A stretch of 64,000 bases of DNA, from positions 62,001 to 126,000 of the forward strand of contig NZ_AUBW01000019.1 in assembly GCF_000429445.1 (NCBI RefSeq). The letters run 5' to 3'. Shown here one piece after another: positions 1 to 8,522 of the stretch. The stretch is from Algoriphagus terrigena DSM 22685. Lineage in GTDB: Bacteria > Bacteroidota > Bacteroidia > Cytophagales > Cyclobacteriaceae. Each line of letters starts with the position of its first letter. Position 1 is the first letter of the stretch. Under the pieces are notes generated by a model, which was given only the letters and a program-made list of their open reading frames with translations, ran no database searches and was not told where the DNA came from. The position numbers were made by a program, and so were the translations under genes.

Positions 1-234
1 TATGCATACACGAAGGACGGAAAAATCGATGAAACAGCAGTGGCTGCTGACGATGCTGCCTCAGTAAAAGCAACACCGAAGATGGGAGAAAACACCGAGA
101 GACTGACCTACACCATCTCTGCTGACAACAACAAGATCGCCACTGTGACCATGGCTTGGGAGAAAGTAAAAGTCTCCTTCCAAGTGGATACTCAAGCTGA
201 TCAAAGACTCGAGCAGTTGAAGTCTCAGTTTTAA
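1..234 (+). CDS. DUF2911 family protein, C-terminal part
   Basis: The reading frame is open from base 1 and ends at a TAA, so only the last 77 residues are visible and the true start lies to the left. The end pattern, RLTYTISADNNKI followed by TVTMAWEK and a beta strand, matches the C-terminal half of DUF2911, a family of secreted or periplasmic beta-rich proteins common in Bacteroidota with no established function. The family assignment is from recognition and no catalytic residues are known. A strong intrinsic terminator follows directly, so this is the last gene of its transcript. Confidence 0.75.
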   Translation, partial: YAYTKDGKIDETAVAADDAASVKATPKMGENTERLTYTISADNNKIATVTMAWEKVKVSFQVDTQADQRLEQLKSQF

Positions 235-251
235 ATCATCCAAACCCCATT

Positions 252-289
252 AAAATCCCGTCCCAGTCTTTGCTGGGCGGGATTTTTTT
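252..289 (+). terminator. Rho-independent terminator after the DUF2911 gene
   Basis: A GC-rich stem (AATCCCGTCCCAG pairing with CTGGGCGGGATT, 6-base loop) runs into a tract of seven T. It starts 18 bases after the DUF2911 stop codon. Confidence 0.92.
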
Positions 290-350
290 GCCAAAGCAAA
301 ATATCAGCACATTGATTTTTAGTCATTTAAGCCTTAAATTCAAGTTTGAA

Positions 351-358
351 TAGTTTTG
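351..358 (+). promoter_or_regulatory. Bacteroidota -7 element (TAGTTTTG)
   Basis: TAGTTTTG fits the Bacteroidota -7 consensus TAnnTTTG and lies 18 bases before the ATG at 377. A TTG that could begin the same frame at 356 lies inside this element, which favours the ATG. No TTTG is seen at the expected -33 spacing, so this is only a half match. Confidence 0.35.
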
Positions 359-376
359 AACCTAAACTTTTTATTC

Positions 377-850
377 ATGAGTTTCAACCAAAAACTGGAA
401 CAACTTCTGGCATTTAGCCTAGAGGACTATCCAGGATCCGCTTATTCTCTAATCGAGGAGAGAGAAGTGCCCCGCTCACACCACCCTGAGTATTTTTCCT
501 ATCGCTACCCCGAAAAACCTATTTACGGACTGTTTGGAAAAATCGAAGTAATCACTACAAACTACATTACCAACCGGAGAATAGTCCTAATTGCGGAGGA
601 CTTCGAGATTTCTCAACTCGATTCTCTGCGGCTACTCATCGACAATTTGATCGAAATCTACGGCGCGGACGAAAAACGAAACCTTTGGCTGATGGAGGAC
701 GAGGAGGAAGATATCCGACTGGATCAATGGGAAGGTCGCTATTGGGAGTTTCCCCACCACGATGAAATCCGGGATGTGGCGATCTCTATGGAAGGCCGTA
801 GACTCAAGTTATCTATATACGAACGCGGGAACCTACTCGATTTTGAGTAA
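377..850 (+). CDS. Hypothetical protein, 157 aa
   Basis: I do not recognise this protein. It is soluble, without signal peptide or membrane segment, and acidic, with an EDEEED patch in the C-terminal third. Aromatic-rich stretches (HPEYFSYRYPEKPIYG near residues 37-52; WEGRYWEFPHHD near 114-125) suggest a compact alpha/beta fold. The ATG at 377 is preferred over an upstream TTG that overlaps a probable promoter element. It stands alone between the terminator at 252-289 and the cbpA gene 161 bases downstream. Function unknown. Confidence 0.7.
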   Translation: MSFNQKLEQLLAFSLEDYPGSAYSLIEEREVPRSHHPEYFSYRYPEKPIYGLFGKIEVITTNYITNRRIVLIAEDFEISQLDSLRLLIDNLIEIYGADEKRNLWLMEDEEEDIRLDQWEGRYWEFPHHDEIRDVAISMEGRRLKLSIYERGNLLDFE

Positions 851-1011
851 TCCTACAGGTGGGATCGGGCTGGATGGGCCGGAGAAAGCGACTGCCTTTG
901 CACGAAAAACGGTGATTTTACGGGGGCAACAGGGCGCTTAACTTCGCTGGATTCCATATATTTAAGAGATCCGTTTTTTACGTTTCGCTCCCAGCAACCT
1001 CAGAAAAGACC

Positions 1012-1920
1012 ATGGATTTTATCGACTACTACCAGACCCTTGGCATCGACAAAAACGCCACAGAAGCGGACATAAAAAAAGCCTACCGCAAACTGGCTAG
1101 AAAGTACCATCCGGATGTCAATCCCGGAGACAAGGCCGCCGAGCAAAAATTCAAAGAGGTCAACGAGGCCAACGAGGTCCTGAGCAACGCCGAAAAAAGA
1201 AAACAATATGACAAATATGGCAAAGACTGGAAGCACGCCGAGCAATTTGAAAAAGCAGGTGCAGGCGCGGGTCAGGGTTACACCTATCGGCCGAGGGAAG
1301 ATACAGGCGGTTTTGGCGAAGGCTTTTCCGGCAGCGACTACTCAGACTTTTTCGAATCCATGTTTGGCGGAAGTGCCGGAGGCTTCCGCCAAGGCGGCCG
1401 CTCAGTCAAGTACCGGGGACAGGACTTCCATGCGCAACTGGACCTCGACATCCGCGACGCCTACAAAACCCACCAGCAAGTCGTCACGGTCAACGGGGAG
1501 AAAATCCGTCTAACCATCGCCGCGGGGATTGCCGATGGGCAAACGATCAAGATCAAAGGAAAAGGAGGACCGGGAGCCAACGGTGGCCCCAACGGAGATC
1601 TCTACATCAAGTTCACTATCCGAAACGATACCGGTTTTCACCGAGAGGGAGACCGGCTCTACGCCAACGTGGAGATCGATCTGTATACCGCCATTCTGGG
1701 AGGAGAGATCGTCGCCGACACCTTTGATGGAAAGGTGAAACTCAAGATCCCGCCCGAAACCCAGGCAGGGACTAAAGTCCGGCTGAAGGGAAAAGGCTTT
1801 CCGGTTTACAAAAAAGAGGGGGAGTTTGGCGATCTGATCTTCACCTACACTATAAAAAACCCCACTAACCTCAGTGCGGAGGAAAAGAAACTCTTTGAAC
1901 AACTGAAAAACCTACGATAA
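1012..1920 (+). CDS. cbpA: DnaJ-class co-chaperone, CbpA type
   Basis: J-domain co-chaperone that would stimulate the ATPase of DnaK in the cytoplasm. The J domain occupies residues 5-70 and carries the invariant HPD at 33-35. A Gly/Phe-rich linker follows (about 80-130, [12 protein letters not shown]), then two DnaJ C-terminal beta-barrel domains from about 145. There is no cysteine-rich zinc finger between them, which separates CbpA from true DnaJ. At 302 aa the length is normal for CbpA. The cbpM gene begins one base after the stop codon, so the two are translationally linked and probably act together. Confidence 0.93.
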   Translation: MDFIDYYQTLGIDKNATEADIKKAYRKLARKYHPDVNPGDKAAEQKFKEVNEANEVLSNAEKRKQYDKYGKDWKHAEQFEKAGAGAGQGYTYRPREDTGGFGEGFSGSDYSDFFESMFGGSAGGFRQGGRSVKYRGQDFHAQLDLDIRDAYKTHQQVVTVNGEKIRLTIAAGIADGQTIKIKGKGGPGANGGPNGDLYIKFTIRNDTGFHREGDRLYANVEIDLYTAILGGEIVADTFDGKVKLKIPPETQAGTKVRLKGKGFPVYKKEGEFGDLIFTYTIKNPTNLSAEEKKLFEQLKNLR

Positions 1921-1921
1921 G

Positions 1922-2221
1922 ATGGCTGTCACCAACCTGATCCTGATCGAAACACTCTGCACCCATTACCAGGTGGAGGTTTCCTTTATCGACTCTCTGA
2001 GCGATCTCGGCCTGATCGAAGTACAGACGGTCGAAGAAATCCGATACCTCCCAGAGGAAAAAGTCACCCATCTCGAACGAATGATCCGACTTCACCAAGA
2101 GCTGGAAGTCAATCCCGAAGGCATCGATGTCATATTTAATCTGCTGGAGAAGGTCGACCGGCTCAGCCAGGAACTCGCCGAAGCAAAAAATACCCTGAGA
2201 CGAATGGGAATCCAAGAGTAA
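1922..2221 (+). CDS. cbpM: Chaperone modulator CbpM
   Basis: Small all-helical protein of 99 aa. In this family the protein binds the J domain of CbpA and blocks its stimulation of DnaK. The N-terminal half resembles a MerR-like winged helix (ETLCTHYQVEVSFIDSLSDLG, written here as its range, residues 9-29), and the C-terminal part (from about 70) is a predicted coiled coil. It follows cbpA with one intervening base, the typical arrangement. The assignment rests on size, partner and helix pattern, since the family is sequence-diverse. Confidence 0.85.
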   Translation: MAVTNLILIETLCTHYQVEVSFIDSLSDLGLIEVQTVEEIRYLPEEKVTHLERMIRLHQELEVNPEGIDVIFNLLEKVDRLSQELAEAKNTLRRMGIQE

Positions 2222-2330
2222 AAACCCAAGCGCTCAGATTGATTTTTCAGAAGAAATGGCTGAGGCTCTGTTTCGGGAAGAAAGTCTCGACTCAACCGCT
2301 ATCTTAGCTCTAACCCCAAAAAACCACCGA

Positions 2331-3431
2331 ATGACGATCACCCCCCTTCCGACCCAGAGACTGGTATCTTTGGATTTGTTTCGAGGCCTCACCATGTTTT
2401 TGCTTGTCGCAGAGGCAGCGCATGTGTATGATGCCTTGCTGGAGCTCTTTCCTGAGGGAAGCAGTCTGCATCCTTTTCTCCTCCAATTCACCCATCACGA
2501 CTGGAATGGATTGCGATTTTGGGATTTGATCCAGCCCTTTTTCATGTTTATCGTGGGCGTAGCGATGCCTTTTTCTCTCAATAAGCGATTGGCCATCTCA
2601 GAAGATCGCGGCAAGGTGACGCGCCACATCTTGAAGCGATGCCTATTGCTTTTCCTCTTTGGCACTGGCCTGCATTGCCTTTATTCCGGCAAGCTGGTCT
2701 TCGAGCTTTGGAACGTACTCACTCAGCTTTCCTTCACCGTCTTGGTTACCTATCTGCTGATCGACAAGGGTTGGAAGATCCAGCTGGGCACCTCGCTGGG
2801 CTTGCTCGCGCTGACCGAGATTCTCTACCGGGTTTACAACCCCGAAGCGCCCTTCGTCCACGGCACCAACTTTGGCAACTACATGGATCAAGTCCTCATG
2901 GGCAAGATCAACAACGGCGGCTGGGTAGCGATCAACTGCATCCCGACGGCCGCGCACACGATCTGGGGAGCGATTTGCGGCAACCTGCTACTCTCTTCCA
3001 AGCCTTACAATGAGAAGATCAAGCTCTTTGTTATCGCCGGAGTCCTCGGACTTGTGGTAGGTTATGGACTTGACTGGACGGGAATCACACCGATCATCAA
3101 GCGAATCAGTACCACGGCATTTGCGTTTGCCGCCGGAGGCTGGGCACTGCTTGCCTTGGCTTTCAGCTATTGGCTAGTGGACGTGAAAAACAACCGCAAA
3201 GGCATCTTCCCCTTTCTGATCGTGGGGATGAACTCGATTTTCATATACCTATTCGCCGAGATTCTTGCCCGCTGGCTTAACAAGACGCTGGGAATCTTCA
3301 CCGGCGGCTTTCTAGCCTGGACCGGCTTGGGCGAACATGGCTTGGCCCTGATCACGGCTCTGACTACACTGGCTGCCTTGTGGGGATTGTGTTATTTCTT
3401 GTATCGAAAAGGTATTTTCTTTAGGATTTAA
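2331..3431 (+). CDS. DUF5009 / HGSNAT-like membrane acyltransferase
   Basis: Integral membrane protein of 366 aa with about ten hydrophobic helices. The N-terminal block RLVSLDLFRGLTMFLL and the later WNGLRFWDLIQPFFMFIVG are the signature of the DUF5009/heparan-alpha-glucosaminide N-acetyltransferase-like family, which is thought to move acyl groups across a membrane onto sugars. The histidine pair just before WNGLRF is the likely catalytic region by analogy with the human enzyme. The ATG at 2331 places the family motif at the usual distance; a start further up at 2256 would add 25 non-conserved residues. The acceptor substrate is not predictable. Confidence 0.82.
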   Translation: MTITPLPTQRLVSLDLFRGLTMFLLVAEAAHVYDALLELFPEGSSLHPFLLQFTHHDWNGLRFWDLIQPFFMFIVGVAMPFSLNKRLAISEDRGKVTRHILKRCLLLFLFGTGLHCLYSGKLVFELWNVLTQLSFTVLVTYLLIDKGWKIQLGTSLGLLALTEILYRVYNPEAPFVHGTNFGNYMDQVLMGKINNGGWVAINCIPTAAHTIWGAICGNLLLSSKPYNEKIKLFVIAGVLGLVVGYGLDWTGITPIIKRISTTAFAFAAGGWALLALAFSYWLVDVKNNRKGIFPFLIVGMNSIFIYLFAEILARWLNKTLGIFTGGFLAWTGLGEHGLALITALTTLAALWGLCYFLYRKGIFFRI

Positions 3432-3505
3432 CGGGCACGTCATGGAAAAACCATGAACATCACCGTCGAAAAAAACATTTGCGAAATGTCCCTCATAAAC
3501 GACAA

Positions 3506-3934
3506 ATGACTAAAATAGCCAACAGCTCTTTCCGAAGATTACTTGGAGTTTGGAAGACTTCCGGGCAAATTCTATCCGGCGACAGTACCCTGAGCTTGGC
3601 GGGTACGGACAGCTATGAGCTGATCCTTAACGGCAACTACATCCTACACAAGGCGGCTGTGATGATGGGAGATGAGAAGAGCGAAACGTTTGAGATCGTC
3701 GGACTGGACGGCTCATCCGAAAAAGCAGCAATGAACTACTTCAACGCTAATGGAGAAAGCGGCACGATGACAGGCCAAATCGAGGGCGATGATTTTCTGA
3801 TCAATGGAGACGGATTAAAGTTTTCAGGAAAAATCAATGAAGCCAACACAGCCGTCATCGGCAAATGGCTTCAGCAGGCGGAAGACAACAGCTGGGTTGA
3901 GTTTATTGATTTGAAGCTCGAAAAACAGAAATAG
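3506..3934 (+). CDS. Small DUF1579/lipocalin-like protein, 142 aa
   Basis: Soluble protein with no signal peptide. It opens with FRRLLGVWKTSGQI, continues with alternating beta strands (YELILNGNYILHKAA, MTGQIEGDDFLING) and ends with a WVEFIDLKLEK strand. This looks like the small beta-barrel arrangement of DUF1579 and related lipocalin-like proteins. The ligand is unknown and the family call is tentative. The ATG at 3506 is chosen over an upstream TTG at 3479 because it directly precedes the conserved region. It stands alone; the next gene is convergent. Confidence 0.65.
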   Translation: MTKIANSSFRRLLGVWKTSGQILSGDSTLSLAGTDSYELILNGNYILHKAAVMMGDEKSETFEIVGLDGSSEKAAMNYFNANGESGTMTGQIEGDDFLINGDGLKFSGKINEANTAVIGKWLQQAEDNSWVEFIDLKLEKQK

Positions 3935-3974
3935 GCGAAACCAAAAACTTGCTTTATAATATCGTGTAGCTGAA

Positions 3975-3999
3975 ACCGATTTTTCTTGCAAAAATCGGT
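3975..3999. repeat. Perfect 10-bp hairpin between convergent genes
   Basis: ACCGATTTTT, a 5-base loop and AAAAATCGGT form a perfect stem 40 bases after the DUF1579-like gene. It may end that transcript, although no T tract follows on the plus strand. It resembles hairpins at 11619-11639 and 21792-21818. Confidence 0.5.
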
Positions 4000-4008
4000 C
4001 ATAAGCAC

Positions 4009-4041
4009 AAAAAAAAGTGCAGCCCCGCTTGAGCTGCACTT
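4009..4041 (-). terminator. Rho-independent terminator of the PNPOx-family gene
   Basis: Read on the minus strand, a 9-bp perfect stem (AAGTGCAGC with GCTGCACTT) is followed by a run of eight T. It lies 22 bases beyond the stop codon of the gene at 4064. Confidence 0.9.
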
Positions 4042-4063
4042 CCACTATTCGGAAAATCGATCC

Positions 4064-4606
4064 TCAAAGGACCAGATCTCCCTCGATGGAATCATCCATC
4101 GTTTTCCCCGATACGGCACTTATCAGAACCTTAATCCCGGCAATGGTATTGCCGTGCTTGTTGTCCCAATAATAGCCCGTATCCGGAATGAACTGGATCA
4201 CGGAGATCCTTGGATCGTCTATCCCCTCGGTAAACCAAGCCTTGACGGTTGGATCCCAAAGTTCTTCGATCTTTGCCCGGTCGTCGCTGACGACAGCCCG
4301 TCCGTTGAGCTCAAGAAAATCCGAGTACGAAGACCCCTGAAAATACAAGGTGACGTTCTTGTCATGCTCCAGTTCCATATTTTTGACGCTGTCTTTGGCA
4401 CTGAGAAACCACACATGGCCCGCGTCATCCGTTTTTTGGACGGACATAGGCCTAGACTTGTGGGAAGCGTTGAAGTTGGCTCGCGTTACAAAGAAGCAGG
4501 AGCCAGCCTTGTCAATGAGAGAACGGATTTTCTCCACCGCCTCAGTGCCACTGAGATTTTTTCTATTGTTTTCTACTTGCTGTTCGTCGATTGAGTTCAT
4601 GGTCAT
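4064..4606 (-). CDS. Pyridoxamine 5'-phosphate oxidase-fold general stress protein
   Basis: 180-aa cytoplasmic flavin-binding split-barrel protein. Residues about 25-150 show the pattern of the general stress protein 26 branch: SCFFVTRANF, then RPMSVQ, HVWFLSAKDS, NVTLYFQG and LELNGRAVVSDD, ending in DPTVKAWFTEGIDDP. Members bind FMN or FAD and are usually stress-induced; a true PdxH function is unlikely because the family C-terminal substrate segment is absent. Two in-frame ATGs lie six bases apart (4606 and 4600). It is monocistronic, with its own terminator. Confidence 0.85.
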   Translation of the reverse strand: MTMNSIDEQQVENNRKNLSGTEAVEKIRSLIDKAGSCFFVTRANFNASHKSRPMSVQKTDDAGHVWFLSAKDSVKNMELEHDKNVTLYFQGSSYSDFLELNGRAVVSDDRAKIEELWDPTVKAWFTEGIDDPRISVIQFIPDTGYYWDNKHGNTIAGIKVLISAVSGKTMDDSIEGDLVL

Positions 4607-4653
4607 GTTGGTTTAGTTACTATTTATTTTTTCCTCATCTCAAACTTTTCCGG

Positions 4654-5046
4654 TTAACGGTCAGGTTCTCCGAGTTCTGGACTTTTGATCTTACCTAAGT
4701 TATCGTAGGTGATGGTGTCTCTTCCGTTGACGGGCTCGACAAAGGTGATCTCGAAGTAGTCCGTCCCCTGTTCGTTGTATCTGCGGACGTCTTTGATCTT
4801 ATCAGGAGCGGTAGCCGGATCTTTGCGCAGGATGATCAGCACCGGCTCCGGCAACTGAAGCGTGTCGACTAGCTCATGCTGGCCGAGCGGTTCCGGAGAA
4901 TCAAGCGCGGGCACGTCCCCGGCCAAAGATCCATCCGCCACCACCTCATCCTTCATAGCTTCCGTGTAAGTGCCTTTTGGTTTTTCCTCGCAGGATAACA
5001 AGATCATTGCGATCAAAGCAGGATAAATAATCAATTGAGTTTTCAT
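4654..5046 (-). CDS. Putative lipoprotein, 130 aa, unknown function
   Basis: Begins with a lipoprotein signal peptide (MKTQLIIYPALIAMILLSC): the lipobox LLSC gives a lipidated Cys19 and is followed by charged residues. The mature part has a Pro/Glu/Asp-rich linker, then a small alpha/beta-like module (VRRYNEQGTDYFEITFVEP, ending DNLGKIKSPEL) loosely like PepSY-type or beta-lactamase-inhibitor-like folds. I do not recognise a defined family. It is transcribed in the same direction as the PNPOx gene, 47 bases upstream of it, so the two may share a transcript. Confidence 0.7.
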   Translation of the reverse strand: MKTQLIIYPALIAMILLSCEEKPKGTYTEAMKDEVVADGSLAGDVPALDSPEPLGQHELVDTLQLPEPVLIILRKDPATAPDKIKDVRRYNEQGTDYFEITFVEPVNGRDTITYDNLGKIKSPELGEPDR

Positions 5047-5508
5047 AGTCTAGTAGTTTTAGGAATTCTCCTTTTGGAATTGCGGAGTATCCTATGACCG
5101 TATAGATTTCAAAAGTCTTTCCAAGATGTTTTCGACTCGGATATCGCTGGGTCGTTGGTTCTTAGGCGGAGAGGAAGGGAAAATTATGTCTGTTTATTTC
5201 GAAAAACACAAAATTATCACGCCAAAAACCTCCAGTTATCCTTTTATTTATTTTGAATCCACCAGTTTACTTTTCCGAAATTCATCAAATCTCTGATCAT
5301 GTTTTGCTGCGATATTGAAGCTTTCTTTTCCTCATCTTGTGGAATCCGCGACTCAGGAACGGGCATACCAAACGGTCGTGTGATCGCCGCAGGGTAAAAA
5401 GCTTAAGCGAGCGGGAATTGTTAGTGACAGTCTGCGTTCCCAACAGGGGTTATATACAGCTGGACATTTGAATTCAAGAAAAAGCACTTTACCGCATTTC
5501 TCGCTTTT
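5047..5508. other. Intergenic region between AI-2E transporter and lipoprotein genes
   Basis: 462 bases without a confident gene. It holds the probable promoter of the lipoprotein gene at its left end and a short open frame on the minus strand (listed separately at 5244-5366). No clear terminator for the AI-2E gene is visible. Confidence 0.6.
5244..5366 (-). CDS. Possible 40-aa small protein or gene remnant
   Basis: The frame starts at an ATG and reads MPVPESRIPQDEEKK, then a helical stretch, ending in NFGKVNWWIQNK and TAA. The residue mix (charged middle, Trp pair near the end) looks coding. The frame stays open about 14 codons upstream of this ATG, up to an in-frame TAA, so this could also be the decayed end of a longer gene. 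No family recognised and no other support. Confidence 0.25.
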   Translation of the reverse strand: MPVPESRIPQDEEKKASISQQNMIRDLMNFGKVNWWIQNK

Positions 5509-6738
5509 TTAGGATCGTTTTTTCTTCACCTTCCCGCGCAGCTTTTCTCCCAATTTTCCAAAAAAGCCTGGCTTATCGTCAGAAGAATCCTCCACCCCCA
5601 GCATGTATCCCAAAGGCTCGAGTTCGTGAGTAGCGTCAAAGATAATCTTGAAAATTCCCGCTAGGGGAATACTCAGGATCATCCCCGCCACTCCCCAGAT
5701 GGATCCTCCCAGTACCACCAAAATGATCGTGGCGAGTGGATTGAGGTTGACTTTGTCTCCCACCACAAAGGGCTCGAGGACGTTGTTGTCGAGAAATTGG
5801 GCCACCGCGAAGGTCACCGAGATCACGATCAGTGATCCTATTTCCGCCCCGCCGAACAGCCCCAGCGCCATCGACAGGATGTAGCCAGCAATCGACCCGA
5901 CGTAAGGGATCAGATTCAGCATGGCAGCGATCACAGAGATCACGATGGCGTTTTCCACCCCTGCAATGAACAATCCTATGGTATAAAGTACCGCCAAGAC
6001 CAACACCAACAGCAGCCTCCCGCCGAGAAAATTGAGCGCCAATTGAGATGATTTTTCCAGGATTTCTTTGACCTGCTTTCGCTCGTCGGAATGGAAAAAC
6101 CGAAGGATGGAGAGCTTGACTTTGTGGCGGAAATAGAGGAGAAAAAAGGTGTAGATAAACACGAGCAGGGAACTCCCCAGAAAGCCAAAGACATTAACTG
6201 CCAGCTGTCCAAGCTGCTTCTTGATCCCCGCCGAGACAGGAGAACCGCCTTCATTATTCTGTGGAGCCGACCGGGAGCTTTCTGCCTGAGCTTCATCTTC
6301 CGGCCGAGTCTGAGCTTCGGGCTCCTCGGAAGGGTTCGATTGTGCAGTACTGTCCGAGATATCAAGCCATGGAGGCAGCTGGCTTTCTACTTCCAGCCCG
6401 GTTTTCTCCTCAATAGACCGGACGGCTTCATTGAGCCTCGGCTTGATCTGTTTCTCCATCTTCGGCCATTGTTCAGAGATGTTGCCCGCCTGGACGGCGA
6501 TCACGGAGAAAAAAGCCAGGTAGGCCAACACGCACATCACCACGCAGGTGAATGCCGCCAAAAGCCTGGAGAACCCCCATCGTTGAAATTTGCGGGCAAG
6601 AGGCGTGCAGATCAGCGCGATCATCACGCCGAAAGTCAAAGGAACGAGGAACACCTCGGCCAGTACCAGCCCTTTGATCAGAAAAAACAGCGCTAAAACG
6701 AGGAGTGCAAACGGAATCAGTATGCTTTTAAAGTTCAT
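5509..6738 (-). CDS. AI-2E family transporter (PerM/UPF0118)
   Basis: 409-aa inner-membrane protein of the AI-2 exporter/PerM superfamily. Members export autoinducer-2 or act as Na+/H+ antiporters or permeases; the substrate here is not predictable. Two hydrophobic pairs lie at the N terminus (residues 5-85). A long hydrophilic Glu/Gln/Ser-rich insert follows (about 125-185). The conserved C-terminal core contains LNLIPYVGSIAGY, QFLDNNVLEPFVVG and GVAGMILSIPLAGI. The insert is longer than in typical members. Its ATG lies one base after the stop codon of the upstream kinase gene, so the two form an operon. Confidence 0.9.
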   Translation of the reverse strand: MNFKSILIPFALLVLALFFLIKGLVLAEVFLVPLTFGVMIALICTPLARKFQRWGFSRLLAAFTCVVMCVLAYLAFFSVIAVQAGNISEQWPKMEKQIKPRLNEAVRSIEEKTGLEVESQLPPWLDISDSTAQSNPSEEPEAQTRPEDEAQAESSRSAPQNNEGGSPVSAGIKKQLGQLAVNVFGFLGSSLLVFIYTFFLLYFRHKVKLSILRFFHSDERKQVKEILEKSSQLALNFLGGRLLLVLVLAVLYTIGLFIAGVENAIVISVIAAMLNLIPYVGSIAGYILSMALGLFGGAEIGSLIVISVTFAVAQFLDNNVLEPFVVGDKVNLNPLATIILVVLGGSIWGVAGMILSIPLAGIFKIIFDATHELEPLGYMLGVEDSSDDKPGFFGKLGEKLRGKVKKKRS

Positions 6739-6739
6739 A

Positions 6740-7648
6740 TCAGTTCTTTTTAGCCGAATTGGGATCGGTCTGTAGGAGCGTCAGTTGGTGTTTTTGAAGC
6801 TTGATCTTCACCTCGGGTATCCCCTCATAAAGCGACTGATGCTCAAATACCGAGTCATCGACATGAAAGGGTAAATGGGTCTTGACGCGGATCTTTTTGG
6901 CTTTGATCGTTTCGAAAGGGCTATCCACATCGTCCGTCTCGTGGGCTTTGAGAAAATCCCGCAACATGTCCATCTGGTCTTCCCGCACGAGCATCACATC
7001 CAGATACCCGTCACTGTGATCCGCATCCGGGGCCAAGACCAACTGAGGCCCCAGCTGACGGGTATTCATCACCTCGATCCAGAGGTACCTGCCCGAATAG
7101 TCGGTGCCGTCGATTTCGATTTCATATTCCTGCGCAGGAAGCTCTTTGGGGAGTTTGCGGAGATGCTTACTGCCAAAGTCCACTTTGTTTCCCGTAGCCG
7201 CTTCCTTCTTTTTCCCTCTATCAATCTGCTGCAGCAATGCCGTAAACAAGCCCCAACCGACGCCTTCGATAAACCTCCCCTTTTCTTCCTCCGTCTCATA
7301 CACTCCCACGCTAAGCTTGCAGAAATTCGCTTCCTTGAAATGTTTGACGGTATCGGGATAAAAGCCGGCGATCCCCAAGCTGTTGGCGATGTTGTTGGCG
7401 TTTCCGGCGGGCAAAAGGGAAATGGGGATCTTGGAGTCGTGTAAATCCAGAAGGATTTTCTCGACCGTACCATCCCCTCCTGCTACAATGACCAGATCGT
7501 AGTTGAGCTTAAATATTTCCTTATATCCGTCTTCTTTCGTGTTTTGTGCGATCACCTTGGCGCCTTGTCGTTCGAGCGAACCGATCACTTCAGCCAAGTC
7601 AAAATCTTCCGTCCCTGCGGACGGATTGTAGAGAAGAATTATTTTCAT
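6740..7648 (-). CDS. Diacylglycerol/lipid kinase family protein (YegS/LCB5 type)
   Basis: 302-aa cytoplasmic kinase with the NAD-kinase-like catalytic domain at the N terminus: NPSAG at 8-12, the nucleotide-binding GGDGT at 57-61 and PAGNANNIANSLG at 80-92. The C-terminal beta-sandwich domain carries VMLVREDQMDML and a PFHVDDS strand typical of the family. It phosphorylates a lipid alcohol such as diacylglycerol or a sphingoid base. The lipid is not predictable, though sphingolipids are common in Bacteroidota. First gene of a two-gene operon with the AI-2E transporter, divergent from surE. Confidence 0.88.
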   Translation of the reverse strand: MKIILLYNPSAGTEDFDLAEVIGSLERQGAKVIAQNTKEDGYKEIFKLNYDLVIVAGGDGTVEKILLDLHDSKIPISLLPAGNANNIANSLGIAGFYPDTVKHFKEANFCKLSVGVYETEEEKGRFIEGVGWGLFTALLQQIDRGKKKEAATGNKVDFGSKHLRKLPKELPAQEYEIEIDGTDYSGRYLWIEVMNTRQLGPQLVLAPDADHSDGYLDVMLVREDQMDMLRDFLKAHETDDVDSPFETIKAKKIRVKTHLPFHVDDSVFEHQSLYEGIPEVKIKLQKHQLTLLQTDPNSAKKN

Positions 7649-7713
7649 AAAAAGAGTCGCGTGAAGTCCTGCTTACTATTTGCATACAAAAAACATGACT
7701 AAACTGACTTGCT

Positions 7714-8451
7714 ATGAAAATCCTGATCACTAACGACGACGGCATCTACAGCCCGGGAATTCTGGAACTTGCTGAAATAGCCTCAGAATTTGGAAGCGTA
7801 CGAATCGTCGCTCCAAATGTGGAGCAATCCTCCATGGGACACGCCATCACAGCGACCAGACCGCTATCCTATCACAAAACAAGGGTGGGGAATTTTGACG
7901 CGTTTCGTGTAAACGGCACCCCAGCAGATTGCGTCTCCCTGGGCTGCTTTCACTGGGAAAAAGTGGATCTGGTACTATCCGGTATCAACCTCGGGCCCAA
8001 CCTCGGCAACTCCATGTGGCACTCCGGTACCCTGGCCGGAGCCAAGCAGGCTGCACTCCTCGGGATCAAAGGAGTCGCACTCAGCACGCCCACCCAAAAA
8101 GACGACTATGACTTCAGCCAGATGCGATCGTATGTGAGGCAAGTGATCGGGTATCTGATCCAAGAGGACGTGCCCAAGCTGGTCAATGTGAATTTTCCAC
8201 TTGCACCCGAAGGAATCGTCTGGACCCGACAGTCCGTGCGGCAGTATGATGGCTTGGTCAAACCGATGGAAGATCCGATGGGAAGACCGGTTTTTTGGAT
8301 TACAGTCGTACCGCTCGAGCTGGCGGAAGAAGGCACAGACCGATACGCCATGGAGCACAATCTGGTATCCATGACACCGCTGCGACTCGATCTGACGGAT
8401 GAATCCCAGCTGGTGAAGCTCTCGGGAAGAAAGATCTTTGATCAGGACTAG
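7714..8451 (+). CDS. surE: 5'/3'-nucleotidase SurE
   Basis: Metal-dependent phosphatase that removes phosphate from nucleoside monophosphates and helps survival in stationary phase. The active-site signature NDDG lies at residues 7-10, and APNVEQSSMGHAIT carries the second metal/phosphate motif. VNGTPADCVSLG and SGINLGPNLGNSMWHSGTL complete the family pattern. At 245 aa it is full length. It is transcribed alone, divergent from the lipid kinase with 65 bases between start codons, and ends opposite a convergent SDR gene across a repeat-rich spacer. Confidence 0.96.
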   Translation: MKILITNDDGIYSPGILELAEIASEFGSVRIVAPNVEQSSMGHAITATRPLSYHKTRVGNFDAFRVNGTPADCVSLGCFHWEKVDLVLSGINLGPNLGNSMWHSGTLAGAKQAALLGIKGVALSTPTQKDDYDFSQMRSYVRQVIGYLIQEDVPKLVNVNFPLAPEGIVWTRQSVRQYDGLVKPMEDPMGRPVFWITVVPLELAEEGTDRYAMEHNLVSMTPLRLDLTDESQLVKLSGRKIFDQD

Positions 8452-8522
8452 TGTCAGTAATAAGTGCTCAGTCTCAGTAAGCAGTGATCACTATAACTGA
8501 GACTGAATACTGCCTACTGATA
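8452..8522. repeat. Degenerate CAGT/ACTG repeat with nested inverted repeats
   Basis: The whole spacer between the convergent surE and SDR genes is made of CAGT/ACTG units. It contains a perfect 10-bp inverted repeat (CAGTCTCAGT at 8469-8478 and ACTGAGACTG at 8496-8505) and an 11-of-12 one (8474-8485 with 8509-8520). It could fold into alternative stems and may act as a two-way terminator, though T tracts are lacking. Similar DNA occurs at 15326-15645 and 16185-16257. Confidence 0.7.

Noticed and set aside
8452..8522. CRISPR-like array
   Set aside because: Units are only 4-12 bases, degenerate and without unique spacers of constant length, and there are no cas genes.
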